Source of the DNA: Chalara sp. BL73 | Taxonomy: Eukaryota; Ascomycota; Leotiomycetes; Helotiales | Assembly (NCBI GenBank): GCA_918026815.1 | Contig: CAKJVC010000058.1 | Span: forward strand, 248,001 to 312,000 | Length of the DNA: 64,000 nt | Reading direction: 5' to 3' | Shown here: positions 47,630 through 58,488 of the stretch, piece after piece | Position numbering within the stretch: position 1 is the first letter of the stretch | Layout of the letters: each line of letters starts with the position of its first letter | Made by a program: the position numbers and the translations under genes | Notes under the pieces: model-generated | What the model was told of the DNA's origin: nothing | The model's database searches: none | The model's input: the letters and a program-made list of their open reading frames with translations, nothing else

Positions 47630-49473
47630 GATAAGTTAGTATAAGTGATCGCGCTAGTCGAGCTTTTACAGAAGAAACTCTGCCAGGAGAGCCTCGAACA
47701 TACGATACAATATCGAAACGAAGCAATGTACCTATCTTTACCCTGAATTATCGTGCTCGAGGGCGAACTTCGAAAAAAGAGAAAAACCAAGGTCAACTCT
47801 ATCTCAAACTTCTAAAGAAGGATGCCCTTGCAAAGTATTTAATATTAATAGCTGACCTCGGAAATCCTGTTCGAATAAAGTTTCTAGCTTCCTTTGCCTT
47901 GATTATCGCCCGCCAGCGTTCTGCGACAAATAATATAGTAACAAAGCCTCCGGGCAACAACTGGGCTCAAGACTTTCAGAAGCGTCACCCAGAACTTAAA
48001 TCCAGAAAAGTACTAGTGATGGACTGGAAGCGTCACGAAAACAACATATATAACAAGATTATACATTGGTTTGAGGTAATTGAAAAAGTATTACAAAACC
48101 CGACTATCCTGCCTGAAAACGTCTACAATATAGACGAGACGGGAGTTATGCTATGCGTGCTAAGCTCCGTCAAAGTCCTTGTAAGTAAAAACGATCTGCA
48201 AGACTACAAAAGTGCCGGTATTAAGCACACAATAGTAACTGCCATCGAGTGCATAAGTGCAAACGGTAGGTCTTTGCTACCAATAATTATTTGGCCAGCC
48301 ACTACCCATCGAAGCAATTAAACTACGTTTTCTACCCTCAAGTAGCACTATGCGTACTTTGAATTTGGATACACGAACTCAAAGATTAGTTTCGAGTGGC
48401 TGAAGCGTGTTTTTGATTCTCAAACTAAGGGACAGGCCAATAAGAAGCTCCGCGTGCTGATATGCGACGGCTTTAGGACATATAAAACTTTTGAAATTCT
48501 GGAGTTTTGTTTCGAAAACAACATTATCCTATGTCGCCTGCCTTTTTACACCTTCTACAAGCTTCAGCCATGCGATGTTGGGGTTTTTGCACTGTTAAAG
48601 GCTGCGTATCGTAACGAAGTTGAGCGACTGTTCCGAAAAGGTGTAGACACAGTCGGTAAAAAACATTTCACCTGTTTATATAGTCCTGCAAAGAACAAAG
48701 CATTCTCAAAAAAGAATATTACCAACGCCTGGGCTGCAACTGGTTTGTTCTCGCTTAACCGAAATAAAGTCTTGAGACGTACACCGAAACTTTTTGCTTA
48801 ACTGATTGTTTCGGGACCGGATAAAATAAAAAAGGTTTCTGGTTTGCTCGACAAAGTACTACAAATGCTTACAACACCGGTGTCAGCAAAGGCTTTTATG
48901 TCGTTACATAACCTGACTAAACAGGATACTTTTACACTTAACGAGACAAGTATACCCCGAGTACAGAGACGTGTACAGAAGCTTGTTAATGCCGGCCAGA
49001 AAGCTATTGCTTATTGTACTTTCTTCGAACATACAAAGCAGCTGTTGAAGAAAATAAACAGTAAAGCCAAAGTTCGAAGGTTAACTAAGCCAATTGTACT
49101 TAGGAAGGGCCAGAGAAAAGTAATAAGCTTTAAGGATCTTGAGGTAGCACGAGCAGCGCGTGCTGCAAAAGATGTCGTTAAAAGTAAAAGGAAACGTGGA
49201 CGGAAGCGTAATAGTGCGGCGTTAGATAATGAAAGTGAGCCAGAACCGGTGTTAAAACTAAGACCAGAGCTAGAGCCAAAGCCAGAAGTTGTACCAGAGC
49301 CGGAAATAGCGTATGCTGCGAAGAAAAATAAAAATATTGCAAGGAAACGTGCTCGAAAGCATGCGAGTACTGCAAACGCAGCCCAGCCAGAACCAGCGCC
49401 AGAGTTAGAGCCAGAGCTAGAGCAAAAGCTAAAGTCAGAATTGGCACGGATTATTATACCACCAGAAACATAG
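47630..49473 (+). mobile_element. Degenerate DD35D transposase (Fot1/pogo-like, Tc1/mariner superfamily)
   Basis: A transposase frame can be followed from about 47650 to 49473 despite in-frame stops (TAA at 48319-48321, TAG about 12 codons later, another stop near 48799). N-terminal DNA-binding region: LNYRARGRTSKKEKNQGQLY, then DLGNPVRIKF and ARQRSA. The CENP-B-type second helix region contains NNWAQDFQKRHPELKSRK. The DDE domain keeps all three acids: Asp in YNIDETGVM, Asp in LICDGFRTYKT and Asp in LQPCDVGVF, the last two separated by 35 residues. A C-terminal Pro/Glu- and Lys/Arg-rich tail ends at 49473. The first two stops fall where the family normally has Trp, as expected if TGG mutated to TAG or TAA by RIP. 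Terminal repeats could not be identified. The element cannot be autonomous. Confidence 0.8.
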
Positions 49474-50346
49474 AAAGCACCAGTTGCGACCATGTACTGA
49501 AGTGCAGATTGTGGAGCAAATTTGTGTGTTGCAAGAAAAGTAAAGATTCGTTGCTCGTCGTTGCGATTGGAATTAGATTTCTGAAAGAAAAATCGTGGAC
49601 GCGCTTAATTACTGTACGGTAAAATTAGTCTTGGTAACATTTATGGCGCAATAAAAATAGTAATAGATCATTTCGTCCTAACTATTAACAAGTAATAGAT
49701 CTCGAAGCATGCTCGGGCTTTTTACTTCTTTCATTTCCTAATGCGTATTGACTCTTTACTTCTTCGCCAGCTTGCTACTTTCTGCTGATGTATATCTTCA
49801 AACCTGCATTTAACTTTTGTCTTATTCTGGGAGTCGAGGAACCAGTCCGTGGACAAAAGGTCTGAGCGATAATGAGCCGGCAGAGGAAGGTACAGTATAG
49901 ACTCGAAGTTGTTATGCTTTGAAAGTAACGATGACTTTGGCAGTTTTGTGTTAGAGCATTTTAGCAAGGCTGACCAGACTGAGCACCGAAGGCAATATTG
50001 GCTGGCTGCTGTGATGATAGTGAATAACTCGTCGAATTTCAGCTCCTTGAGAAGAGAATGCGAAAGCATGGCAGGCCTGTCAGCTTGAATTTGGTCAGGA
50101 GAATTGGTTGTCAGCAGAATTGGATGTCAGGCTAAACAGGCTGTTACCCAATTTTTGCCTGAAAGTTTGGGCGAAAGATTTCCTTATCGACTCAAACGAA
50201 ACAGACTTATGACTTGGAATCACGTGCAATAGTATTTAGTCAGCATTTTTAATTAGTTCACCAGAATTCGTAGGACACTTTTGGTGAAGGCTGCTTAGTA
50301 AAGTGTTTCACGAATTCTGGCATTTACTGGTAGTTTACTATCCTGA
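49474..50346. other. AT-rich stretch between the transposase and kinase remnants
   Basis: No gene seen. Probably the 3' end of the element and flanking repeat; the boundary is not visible. Confidence 0.4.
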
Positions 50347-51967
50347 ATGTCAGAGCAGAACTCAACCCGGTATAGATATAACATGTCAACTTGCTCGCAT
50401 GGGCCACAACAGTTGAATAATAGTAAAGCACAAAGCCGTGTTCGCCACCAACGCGACGAATTCATCGCAACTATCTATAAATACGATGTCTGCCGTTTAG
50501 CGTTATTGCATCACAGCAGTGATTACTGCGAGTTTTTCAAACCTTTAAATTATGAGAGTTACAACATGTGTTACTTTGTGCAATTTCCGAATGCTAGAAG
50601 TAGTAACGTTGATAAATGGGTAGTACGTGTTTTACTAGCTCTATGTCTGGCCGAAGAAAGCAGGATTAAGCTCGAGCGGGAGGTTGCTTCGATGCAGTAA
50701 AGCTATTTATTTCATCTGCTAAACTGATACTAACTCCGGCAGAGTAGTGAAAGATCAGACGACGATTCTAGTACCGAAAATCTATGCCTACAACCTGGGC
50801 GACGGCTCTTATTTACTGTTATCTTATATTATCCTTGAATACATTGAGGAAGAAAGGCTTTTATACAAGCGGCTAAAAACTCTCTCGGACGAACAACGAA
50901 TGCGCTTGTACATTTCTTTTGCCGATATCTACATCCGGCTGAAAAGGCTCGAATATCCGTTAATCGGAAGCTTGGTTCACGGTTCGGAGGGAATCACCGT
51001 ACGAAAAAGAATCGCCACTATCGATATTAATATGCAAGAGCTAGAAGGTCTAAAGCCCTCCAAGATTCAAAGCGCTTTTTACAAAGACAAGAATTCTTTT
51101 ACTTCGGCTAATAACTACGTCGCGATGTTACTTAAGCTTGCGGACAATGCCTTTGCAGCAAGTAGAAACAGTGTTAATACAAGAGATGAAAGCGAGGATG
51201 CTTTATATCATCTTTATATCTTCCGCGAGTATGTCCAGAGCTGGACTGGCTGCCGGCTTGATCATGGTTCATTTGTTCTAGCTTATAGTGATTTCGAACT
51301 TTTCAACTTGATAGTAGACGGTAACATGAATATTCGCTCAGTTTTGGATTGGAAGTGAAGTCGCGTGGTACTTATTCAATTTTTCAAGCTTCTATTATAG
51401 TTCACAAATCCCGATACTACTAAACTAGCTTACAACTTTGTTTATTAAGACTACATAAAGAGCTTCAACCAGTTTTTGGACATTGTGCGAACTCGAGAAC
51501 GCGAAAAGTATAGGAATAAGTTACTGTCCGACGAATAGGCGAAAGCGAAAGACGATAGCGGATTTTTTGTCGCTAATGTTTTAGAGAACTGGACCGACAT
51601 CGACTGGTTCGCATACCGATATATCAACTGGAAATGTTACAAGAGCAAAAGTGAACTGAGTAAACGTGTCAAGGCATTTATGCTGCAGGATCCAGCTCGC
51701 AAAGCATTGATTCAACAAAAAGTGCAGGACTATATAGTCGAAGCGGATAGCTTTGAAAATGCGAGTAGTGGACTAACTTTTGCCAACACAGATAAACTCG
51801 CTTTAGTGAATGCTATTATGAAGTACTTCTTCCTTTATCGTCTGTGGAAGAACACAATTGATGTTAGCCCGACAATTGCACAAATGGTTTTGGGAAGGGC
51901 AATATTCGCTACTGGAACATTATACTTTCTCGTCAAGCGCACACAAGTCTTATTAAGATTGAGTTGA
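50347..51967 (+). pseudogene. RIP-damaged aminoglycoside phosphotransferase-like kinase
   Basis: Plus-strand frames 50347-50700, 50747-51358 and 51680-51967 form one protein interrupted by stops. They contain YNMCYFVQFPNA and KLEREVASMQ (N-lobe), then VPKIYAYNLGDGSYLLLSYI, LEYIEEERLLYK and the catalytic region. In intact phosphotransferases of this large fungal family the catalytic loop is HGDxxxxN. Here it reads YSDFELFN, with His and Gly replaced by Tyr and Ser, each explicable by one C-to-T or G-to-A change. Downstream stops (after LDWK, before FTNPD, before AKAKDD) fit mutated Trp codons. Substrates of the fungal family are mostly unknown. The damage pattern matches the neighbouring transposase, so both probably belonged to repeated DNA. 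Confidence 0.72.
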
Positions 51968-52063
51968 GTTTATTGCCTCTTTTAACTTTTTTAACTTTTT
52001 GTCTACTCCGGAAAAATCTTTCTACAAGCGTTCGATGGTTAATTCGAGGGCGTTAATCTCACT

Positions 52064-52273
52064 TTAATGGTTGAGAGTAGACGACGCTTTACCTCGAGCT
52101 GCTTTTGCTGTTTTTGAAGATGATGACATATGTTCTTGGGCTTCATCGTCCATCGAGTCAAGTATTTTTTGCATTTCATCCTTTTGGGCCTGGATTTTAT
52201 CGCTCAAATTGTTCTTCAAGTCTTGCAGCTTCCGAAGTTCCTCGACACGGGCGTCGGTAATTTTGGTTGACAT
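52064..52273 (-). CDS. Small charged helical ORF, 69 residues, function unknown
   Basis: An ATG at 52273 opens an uninterrupted frame of 69 codons. The product is one predicted charged helix with heptad-like spacing (ARVEELRKLQDLKNNLSDKI), followed by an Asp/Glu patch and a Ser/Lys/Ala tail. No known family, signal peptide or membrane segment. It lies 100 bases past the damaged kinase and is itself free of stops. It could be a real small gene, part of the repeat, or chance. Confidence 0.35.
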   Translation of the reverse strand: MSTKITDARVEELRKLQDLKNNLSDKIQAQKDEMQKILDSMDDEAQEHMSSSSKTAKAARGKASSTLNH

Positions 52274-53277
52274 TTTGCAAATCTTCTGGGCAATCTATAC
52301 GTCTTGTTCAATTGTTGTACCTCTTTTCATTCGTGTGTGACAGAACAGGTCAGTACTATTATACTTCATGGTTGTTATTGTAGGAGTGTTCTAGCCTTCG
52401 CCAGCACATCGTACAGGCTGCGCTACGTGGTGTACATAGCTATTTATAGAATATGGAATAACGTATTATCTGTATCGCCTGTATTACGAAATGATTTCCG
52501 ATGAAATCCTTCCTGTTGTCCCTCATGAATCGTACGACAGCTGGTCAAGAAGAGAGAGAAGCGCGGAGCCTTCGGTGTTTGGTTTTTCCGGTCCGTGTTT
52601 AGTAATGTCTTAAAAATCTTGTGGCTTGTAAGCTAACTTAGTGGCTTGCCCGCTGTTTCGGACCGCCTCGGGTCGAAAAATCGATTTTTTTGGTGTGTTT
52701 TCAAGTGCGCCGCTCGGTGATAAAACCACGTTATATTATTATACTATAATAGCTGTAACCGGGAAATCTGCGCTATTGATTTAAGTGTAAAGTCGGTGTA
52801 CGATAGGTGGACAACTCTCTTTCCCCGACTATTACGTGCACGGACATTTTTCTAGGAATTTGGAGATTTCTTGGGAATTTGTAATATTCCGACACAGATC
52901 CAATTAGGAATCAGCGAAGACTTATATTCTCTCGAAGCTATAGTATCGTCCACAACCCCCTAATCGATCTCTGAATGATCGCGTTCGGGTTTGTACTTTT
53001 AACGCAAATACTATCGCAATCGATCTCAGATCTAAAGTCCTCTGGCTCGTCTTCGATCGAGGTTCCCTTCACGACATATCATTAGGAACGGGCATTTAAT
53101 TTGTCCGCAAGCACAGCCCATGGCTTGAATTCCTTACGACAGCCAGCCAGAGTGCAAGATCTATAAATAAAAGTGGAACCTGCACGTCGGCTTACTGTAG
53201 CAACGACACTTTTATCTGTCCGCAACTCCGTATAAGATGTATAGCGATAGCCGTAGTTCTAATATCGTTAAATAGAG
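52274..53277. other. Right edge of the AT-rich island and promoter of the oxidoreductase gene
   Basis: No gene seen. Contains a 14-base palindrome AAAAATCGATTTTT near 52677-52690 and AT-rich runs near 52730. Confidence 0.4.
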
Positions 53278-54501
53278 ATGAGCTCGCTGGATTTGTACAT
53301 GAGATTATCCCCGCTACATTCCATATCTTTCTTTACCGCAAACTCTCGTTGGACGACAAAAGGGTTTTCATCAGCCTGCAACATTTTCAAGATGCCTGAG
53401 AACACGGCAGCTTGGGCAGTCGTCAAGGGTAGGCCCTTAGAAATCAAGTCTGCACCTTATCCGACACCGAAACCCAACGAGATAGTCGTACGAAATCACT
53501 CAGTAGCCATCAACCCGGTAGACTGGTTGCTCCTAAACAACGGCTCCATGATTCTGAAATGGCTAAAATATCCAGTTATCTTGGGCTCAGATCTTGCGGG
53601 CGAAGTCGTTGCAGTCGGCAGGGATGTCAAGCGGTTTAAAGTCGGTGAACGCATTCTTGCTTTCGCTTTAGGTATAACAAAATCCTCCATGGACAACAGG
53701 CAGGGGGCGTTTCAACTCTATCCTATAATCAGGGAGGATATGGCATCACCCATTCCCGACTCAATGTCCTACGAAGAGGCTTCGGTTCTTCCTCTTGGCA
53801 TGTCGACAGCCGCATGCGGTCTCTATCATAAAGACCATCTCAGACTTCAGCAACCTTCCACTTCGGCAAAATCAATTGGCAAGACTGTACTAATCTGGGG
53901 CGGCTCCACAAGCGTTGGCTCCTGCGCAATCCAACTCGCAGCCGCTTCTGGCTACAAGGTTATCACCACCTGCTCACCCCGGAACTTCGCTTATGTGAAG
54001 AGGCTTGGTGCTAGTCAACCTTTCGACTACAACAGCCCAACCGTTGTCCAAGATATCATCGCGGCATTCAAGGGGGATGAATCTGCCGGCGCGTTGTCGA
54101 TCGGCAAGGGTGCAGTTGAGAAATGCCTAGATATTCTGGCAAAATGCAAGGGTAGCAAAATGGTAGCAATGACCAGCTACGCTGTTCAGCCAAATGAAAT
54201 CCCAGACAGTATTATTGGGTTTATCCCGTTAGCATTGCCGCTCGCAAAAGCGAATTTGAATATCATGTGGAAGCGCTGGATGGGGGGATTAGAGACGAGT
54301 TTTGTCTCTGGCAGTGCTCTGGAAGGGAATGAGGTGAGAAGAGCTGTGTATGTGGATTTTTTGCCGGAAGCTCTGAGGCAAGGGAAGGTTGTGCCGTCGC
54401 CGGAGCCACTAATTGTAGGAAAGGGGTTAGAAAAGATTCACGAGGCATTTGGGCTGCAGAAAAGAGGTGTTTCCGCAAAGAAGGTGGTGGTCTCGCTCTA
54501 G
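53278..54501 (+). CDS. Medium-chain (zinc-free) alcohol dehydrogenase/enoyl reductase-like protein
   Basis: Single-exon ORF of 407 residues from the ATG at 53278. Met39 (53392, MPENTAAWAVVKG) is an equally likely start and matches the usual beginning of the family. The fold is that of medium-chain dehydrogenase/reductases of the quinone oxidoreductase/enoyl reductase branch. The substrate domain reads IVVRNHSVAINPVDWLLL, then the GSDLAGEVVAVGRDV loop. The Rossmann motif GGSTSVGSCAIQLA binds NADPH. No zinc-ligand cluster is visible. Relatives act as trans-enoyl reductases of polyketide clusters or as detoxifying quinone reductases. No polyketide or other cluster gene lies nearby, so a specific pathway is not supported. 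It directly follows the decayed repeat island. Confidence 0.85.
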   Translation: MSSLDLYMRLSPLHSISFFTANSRWTTKGFSSACNIFKMPENTAAWAVVKGRPLEIKSAPYPTPKPNEIVVRNHSVAINPVDWLLLNNGSMILKWLKYPVILGSDLAGEVVAVGRDVKRFKVGERILAFALGITKSSMDNRQGAFQLYPIIREDMASPIPDSMSYEEASVLPLGMSTAACGLYHKDHLRLQQPSTSAKSIGKTVLIWGGSTSVGSCAIQLAAASGYKVITTCSPRNFAYVKRLGASQPFDYNSPTVVQDIIAAFKGDESAGALSIGKGAVEKCLDILAKCKGSKMVAMTSYAVQPNEIPDSIIGFIPLALPLAKANLNIMWKRWMGGLETSFVSGSALEGNEVRRAVYVDFLPEALRQGKVVPSPEPLIVGKGLEKIHEAFGLQKRGVSAKKVVVSL

Positions 54502-54600
54502 AGGGGTCGGATTATCGACGATTGTGCCTTCGAAATATGCCTTCGAAATGAGCTGAAAAGCTTAGAGAAAAGTGGGCGCGGGCTCCGGCAAAACGTTAAT

Positions 54601-54621
54601 CCAAAAATTAGTAATTTTTGG
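54601..54621. repeat. Near-perfect palindrome, 10-base arms
   Basis: Arms CCAAAAATTA and TAATTTTTGG flank a single G. It lies 100 bases after the oxidoreductase stop codon. It may be a hairpin in the 3' end of that transcript or a mobile-element scar. Confidence 0.6.
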
Positions 54622-54736
54622 GTCATCCTAGTAATCCTTGTCCAAATCCCTGGTCCTGGCGCTTCCCCTAAACTGTTTCTGTATTCTCCTCGCGTTTCGC
54701 CTTAACGTTTTTCCTTCCGGTTTCTTTATTTCTTTC

Positions 54737-54861
54737 CTGTTTTCTTACGTGTTATACTTATCGGCTTTAATATTTCTTTTTTGTATAGGGTGTTTCCTTC
54801 CGTTTTCTCCCGTGTTATGCTTATCGGCTCAAATATATCTTTTTTATATAGGGCGTTTCGG
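54737..54861. repeat. Two-copy imperfect tandem repeat, 63-base period
   Basis: Copies at about 54737-54798 and 54800-54861 share GTTTTCT, CGTGTTAT, CTTATCGGCT, then TCTTTTTT and ATAGGG blocks in the same order. Most differences are C/T or A/G transitions. A partial third unit may precede them near 54690. Confidence 0.6.
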
Positions 54862-56448
54862 CCATGGTTTGACATCACGTGTTTGCCTCGGTGGATGCTG
54901 CTCTCCGTACGCACTGCCTGAAACCTTATCGATTTCAGCCACCTTAACACTTACCAACTGTACATTCTAACGTTTCGTAATTAAATGCCAATATTCTGAT
55001 GAATTTCGAAGGCTTCGTGTGAGCCGTAGGCTGGCACCCATGTACGGTTCCCTCTTCAAGCAATATGACGCTATTCAGGCTTAGTAACCAGTTACATAAG
55101 CAAAATTTTATAAATTACCAAATTCTTCTCGTTTTTCCTGAAAATACCTAGATATAATAGTGGGTGTATTTTTCATCACGCCAAACTGAAATCGGTTTAG
55201 TCACCTTGTTTGAAGTCCTGATCCGCGTGGCGAGTTTGAATGAATCTGCATGCTAGAGCAGCCACAAAGCTTGAGAATGGCTTCTGGAATAGTATTGGGT
55301 ATACATGACTTGGGCACAACCTTTCTATACGTATTAGGAGTAAGGAAAGTATCGTGGTGGAGTTGTGGTAAACAAAATCTATTGTACTATAAACGAAGGC
55401 ATCATGAAAATCAAGAACGAGATAGATTACATAATTTGATTTTTCTAAGTAGGAGGGTCTCAATGTATTTAGAATTGACCGTGAAAAACGATAGGAATAA
55501 AAAAAATAGCGAGTGCCTATGTTTTATAGATTTTGATGAGTAAAAGGGTGAAGTACCTTTGTTTTTTCTCGGTACGGTGGGTTTCTCGTTGCGTAGGGAT
55601 GGACGTTAGTAGATATAGGAAGATACGTGACATCAAGGGAGATGGATGCTTACATCTATAGCAACTGAATGCGCCCCTTACATTCAGGCTACATGCATCC
55701 CATTTGTTAATTGTACAAACAAAACATCTCCAGATATTCAGTGGTGCACAGTCCACCAAGTTTTGCGATGTCGCTTGTAACAGGGGTCGGCCATCACAAA
55801 GCTAAACTAGATCCATGAATCTTAGTTACGGTCATGTTAATCTTCTCATACTTTAGTTTAATAGGAGAACAATACTTACAAAAGTAGTTCCAAGAGGCTG
55901 TTTACATCACATGGCAACCCCCCTTTTGCGAAATACAATCTAAGCGAGCTCGCATGTTGCTGCACAACTCGAATCCCTGTCATTTCCTACTACTGTGCTG
56001 CCATTAGACGATTAGTTGCTGTGCACTGAATCCAGAGGTTTTGCTTCGATATTTCTTTATCATTAGCTTGCCCATCCAGAATTCTTCGACGAGCAAGGTA
56101 TCCACAAAAACCAACCAATACCATTCCAGCCCAGTCTTTCCTTTGAATTCCGTATATCCGTCTTGACAAAGACACGTTCTGGCCTCGGTCATCAAGCCTG
56201 GTAGAACACGATAATGAAGCTACAAAGTCACAAAGCCGAGGGGAGGAGGCTGTTTCCGGCGGCAGCAGAAACACGTAGAATGCTAGGCGTATTTGTCTTT
56301 CCGCAACATTCTTCTCAAGTTAATTGTATCTCTCTCCTTCGTGCCATCAACCTCCTTAATATCAGAAACTGCACCAGTGCTATACCTGTTAAAGTCTCTG
56401 TTTGATACATTTGAAAGGGAGACATCACGGCTTAGACAGACGGCTGAA

Positions 56449-58488
56449 ATGTCTGATTCAGGGAGCACATCGGCAACTGCGTCCGTCGGGCAAGGGTCTA
56501 CTCCATCTATTGCGCCAGGAAATGAGCTAAGAGGTGACGCTCAGAGAAAAGCGCTGAGTCCACAAGCCAATCCATTCAAAGTATTACGCGGCCGCTTAGC
56601 AAAGGGAGAAACCGGCTCCTCAGACTGGAAAGACGAGCTAGAGCGGCTGGAAAAAGAAGCTGGAGCAGGAAAAGAGGAACATGAGGAGCTCGATCTCGGG
56701 AATTTCGTAAGCGCGTACAAAGATTGGGTCCACGGCTATGAGGGCCCATCCATGCGTTCACAAGTCCAGAAGTGCTTCGTCGGTGCATATAAAGCGGAGC
56801 ATGGCCGCATCAACTTGCTGGAAGATCCTAGGTTCGAATTCGGAGACTTTTTGATCACGTATGAGACGTATCCTGAAGATTTAACGGGCATGTCTGGAGA
56901 GGAAAAGAATGGGCATTATGGACAGATATTGCAGAGGTATCGAGACTTTATGGATATCGATGAGGAGTACCAGGCGCATATTGCGGAGTCAGGTTGGGAT
57001 AATGAATATCTCCGATCGGCGGGCGCTTACTACTTTAGAGATTCTCCAGAAGAAGATATTGGGAGGAAGGAGCTTATTGTTTTTATTAAAGAATATGTTA
57101 GCGTCACGCGGATCATCTCAGCACACATGGGAGACTTTTTCAAGGCCCACGATTACAGATATGGAAAGGAAAATGTACCCACAGAATGGGAGGATGAAAC
57201 AGACGATGGAGCTGAGGTCGAGGGACTTGATAGAAGAGATCTTGGAAAGGAGGCAGCAATATTTTACAACAACATTGTGGCAAAGGATAGGGATATCTGC
57301 GATAAAGTCTTCCAGCTGGTCTATCAGCGCAAGAGAGGGATCAAGCCACGCAGACAGGATGTTAAGAACGCACGGGATTGGTTTGAGAAAGACACAGAGC
57401 CTTTCAGAGAAGGTAGCAGCGACAACGAAACAGAGGGGATACGGATCCAGGCGGAAGCAGAAAGGCAGCAGGTATACACGGCCAAGCACAGTGGCCATCC
57501 CATGACGCCTCGAGGGAAATGTGCCAATTGTGTAGAAGACGAGATCTCAGATTCCGACAGCCTCTTCGGGTCGGCGGAGAATTCGGATGGAGAACCGGAC
57601 AAGCAGGTTGATGGAACAGAGATCGAAGTGGAGGATATCTCCTCGCCAGCACAAGATGAAGAGCCATCTATGCACCCTCAACACGCCTCGTCACCCTCTC
57701 AACAGAAACGTCCACGCCCAGAAGAAGGCGATCAAAACCTTGACGGGCCTTCTTCAGACTCATCTCCTCCAACCAAACGCATCAAACATGTCAACGTAGA
57801 CTTCGCTGCCGAAGACGAGGTAGATTACAGCGACGAACCCATCCCCACATCCTCACCAAACAAACCCAAAAACCCACACATGACCGAGGAATACGACCCA
57901 CGGAACCCACGGCTCACCTCGCGAATCATGACGCAGGTATCGACAACCGTGCAAACGACCACGCAGCAAAAAGATATATCGACAACCCGAATCACCGATC
58001 TCGGCCCGCCATCGCCATCGAGCCCCTTGCAGCCGCATGCTCCGCCTCCTACGCCTGCCGCCGCCTCCGCGGACGCGGGGTCCTCTCCCTCAGACAAGCC
58101 ACCACGCCCCGCGCAACCGGCAGCAGATATTCCCGATGCAAACGCGAACACAAGCAGCAGCGCCGCCGCCACCGCCAACAACGCCAACGCCAACGCCCAG
58201 ACAGCAGCTGCCCGGCCCAAACCCACGGCAAAAAAACGCCCCCCTCCCGCCCGGGAAAACGCATCCCCAACCCGCGACCGAACGCCCTTGCCTTCGAGCC
58301 CGACGCCGGCGGCTGAAACTCCAAGGACGAACGGCGAGGGATCCGCGGAGGGCCCGCGGGAGGGGACCGAGGATGCGGGGACGGAGGGGAGGAGGAGATG
58401 CGGGTTCGGGGGGACGAAGTCGGGGAGGGCGTGTAGGAATGTGGTAAAGGGGGGGAAGAGCGGGTGTTATCGGCACGCGGGGAGGTAG
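56449..58488 (+). CDS. Large protein with C-terminal Cys/His motif, function unknown
   Basis: Single exon; the first ATG in frame is at 56449 (the open frame extends to 56293 only through a TTG). The product has 679 residues. Residues about 75-330 look globular, with aromatic-rich helices (NFVSAYKDWVHGYEGP, FGDFLITYETYPEDL, AYYFRDSPEEDI). Residues 350-450 are acidic and include a CxxC at Cys358 and Cys361. A nuclear-localisation-like KRPRP and a long Pro/Ala/Ser-rich disordered region follow. The last 29 residues hold C-x10-C-x10-C-x2-H (Cys651, Cys662, Cys673, His676) within a basic Gly/Arg-rich context, like a small zinc-binding, nucleic-acid-contacting knuckle. I do not recognise the family. 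A nuclear chromatin or RNA role is only inference. Confidence 0.7.
   Translation: MSDSGSTSATASVGQGSTPSIAPGNELRGDAQRKALSPQANPFKVLRGRLAKGETGSSDWKDELERLEKEAGAGKEEHEELDLGNFVSAYKDWVHGYEGPSMRSQVQKCFVGAYKAEHGRINLLEDPRFEFGDFLITYETYPEDLTGMSGEEKNGHYGQILQRYRDFMDIDEEYQAHIAESGWDNEYLRSAGAYYFRDSPEEDIGRKELIVFIKEYVSVTRIISAHMGDFFKAHDYRYGKENVPTEWEDETDDGAEVEGLDRRDLGKEAAIFYNNIVAKDRDICDKVFQLVYQRKRGIKPRRQDVKNARDWFEKDTEPFREGSSDNETEGIRIQAEAERQQVYTAKHSGHPMTPRGKCANCVEDEISDSDSLFGSAENSDGEPDKQVDGTEIEVEDISSPAQDEEPSMHPQHASSPSQQKRPRPEEGDQNLDGPSSDSSPPTKRIKHVNVDFAAEDEVDYSDEPIPTSSPNKPKNPHMTEEYDPRNPRLTSRIMTQVSTTVQTTTQQKDISTTRITDLGPPSPSSPLQPHAPPPTPAAASADAGSSPSDKPPRPAQPAADIPDANANTSSSAAATANNANANAQTAAARPKPTAKKRPPPARENASPTRDRTPLPSSPTPAAETPRTNGEGSAEGPREGTEDAGTEGRRRCGFGGTKSGRACRNVVKGGKSGCYRHAGR

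Larger units (their letters stand above)
54502..56448. other. Intergenic with short repeats
   Basis: 1.9 kb without a supported gene. Contains the inverted repeat at 54601, the 63-base tandem repeat at 54737, and a 12-base direct repeat (TGCCTTCGAAAT) at 54525 and 54538. The T-rich sequence produces meaningless hydrophobic frames. Confidence 0.5.

Noticed and set aside
49011..49493. 160-residue minus-strand ORF over the transposase tail
   Set aside because: Mirror of the Pro/Glu/Lys-rich C-terminal repeats of the transposase.
54638..54970. Hydrophobic 110-residue ORF resembling a small membrane protein
   Set aside because: The hydrophobicity comes from T-rich tandem repeat units, and the frame has no homology or conserved start.
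53278..58488. Possible secondary metabolite cluster around the enoyl reductase-like protein
   Set aside because: No polyketide synthase, peptide synthetase, terpene cyclase, transporter or pathway regulator lies in the flanking 20 kb.
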